A program made the position numbers and the translations under genes. The notes beneath the pieces were generated by a model. The model did no database searches, had not been told where the DNA came from, and worked only from the letters and a program-made list of their open reading frames with translations. A stretch of DNA of 6,074 nucleotides from Bacteroidota bacterium (GTDB lineage: Bacteria > Bacteroidota > Ignavibacteria > Kapaibacteriales > Kapaibacteriaceae), in contig DNLG01000054.1 of the NCBI GenBank assembly GCA_003488525.1, forward strand, positions 3,317-9,390, written 5' to 3'. Below, in pieces: positions 5,643 through 6,074 of the stretch; the stretch's first letter is position 1, and each line of letters opens with the position of its first letter.

Positions 5643-6074
5643 TTACGACAGAGGCGCAACGTACGTATCGGCAGCGCGTGCCAGTGCCTGGCGCACCCAA
5701 CGGCCGTTCTCTTCGGCCTTGCGACGCACGGCAAGGCGCTCGGCGTTGCAGGGACCGTGACCATTGATGACGCGCTTGAATTCGTCCCAGTCAGGATCGC
5801 CGTACGACCATTTTCCGGTCTCCGGATCCTTCTTCAGCTCCGGATCGGGGATGGTCAGTCCGAGTTCGAGGATCTTGGGAACATACTGGTTGAAGAACTG
5901 CTGGCGCATATCGTCGTTCGAGGCCATCTTCACCTTCCAGCGCATCAGCTTTTCGGTATGCTGGCTGGCTACGTCCGGTGGACCAAAGAAGTGCATGATC
6001 GGCCGCCACCAGCGGTTGAGGGCCTCCTGGAGCATCTCGCGCTGCACGGCCGTGCCGGTAGCCAGCGCCACCAC
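5643..6074 (-). CDS. paaA: 1,2-phenylacetyl-CoA epoxygenase subunit PaaA (C-terminal part)
   Basis: C-terminal 143 residues of the catalytic alpha subunit of the diiron epoxygenase that converts phenylacetyl-CoA to its ring-1,2-epoxide with oxygen, the second step of aerobic phenylacetate degradation. The 5' half, where the diiron ligands are expected, is outside the window. Recognised segments are VALATGTAVQREMLQEALNR (1-20), the WW/FGP stretch (21-32), MRWKVK with NDDMRQQF, LGLTIPDPEL (92-101), DWDEFKRVINGHGPCN (about 114-129) and ERLAVRRKAEENGRWVRQAL near the end. The G-x-GPCN motif and the tail are characteristic of PaaA. The stop is TAA at 5645-5643, followed by a terminator, so no paaB lies directly downstream. 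The remaining Paa genes, if present, must be upstream of it or elsewhere. Confidence 0.93.
   Translation of the reverse strand: MVALATGTAVQREMLQEALNRWWRPIMHFFGPPDVASQHTEKLMRWKVKMASNDDMRQQFFNQYVPKILELGLTIPDPELKKDPETGKWSYGDPDWDEFKRVINGHGPCNAERLAVRRKAEENGRWVRQALARAADTYVAPLS

Noticed and set aside
1..6074. CRISPR arrays, tRNA or rRNA genes, insertion sequences
   Set aside because: No spaced direct repeats, no tRNA-like cloverleaf, no transposase and no terminal inverted repeats were found; the window is nearly filled by the six genes.

Overview
The window carries six protein-coding genes (two cut by the window edges) plus a thiamine pyrophosphate (TPP) riboswitch. Base composition is moderately GC-rich. 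A TonB-dependent receptor, an EnvC-type divisome factor and a lipoprotein signal point to a Gram-negative bacterium. A TPP riboswitch directly in front of a TonB-dependent receptor is a known arrangement in Bacteroidota. The plug signature (VQRGVG..SNG..AFAG), the MurA 'IYPxRF' variant and matches to the Bacteroidota -7 promoter element TAnnTTTG also suit Bacteroidota or a relative in the Bacteroidota/Chlorobiota group. This placement is inference; no rRNA or lineage marker is present.

Layout. Positions 1-856 (minus) hold the N-terminal 285 residues of a TonB-dependent outer-membrane receptor. Its leader, read leftward from about 995, contains a TPP aptamer (913-994) and an expression platform (862-908) that can hide or expose the Shine-Dalgarno sequence. 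Reading the other way, 1035-3499 is a two-gene unit: murA (first committed step of peptidoglycan synthesis), joined by a one-base stop/start overlap to a secreted coiled-coil protein with a catalytically dead LytM domain (EnvC-type amidase activator).

This unit ends tail-to-tail, with a 26-base coding overlap, against a second two-gene unit on the minus strand (5491 to 3474). That unit is mazG (NTP pyrophosphohydrolase), joined by an ATGA overlap to a divergent LytR-CpsA-Psr (LCP)-like lipoprotein. A 151-base gap follows, holding a candidate mazG promoter and a strong intrinsic terminator. The terminator closes the leftward unit whose last gene is paaA (phenylacetyl-CoA epoxygenase alpha subunit, C-terminal 143 residues).

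Functionally the centre of the window is cell-envelope biology: precursor synthesis, septal wall-splitting control and a possible wall-polymer attachment protein. It is flanked by vitamin B1 uptake under riboswitch control and by aerobic phenylacetate catabolism. The genes are recognisable families. The parts most worth a second look are the architecture of the riboswitch expression platform and the divergence of the LCP-like protein. I see no undescribed multi-gene system.
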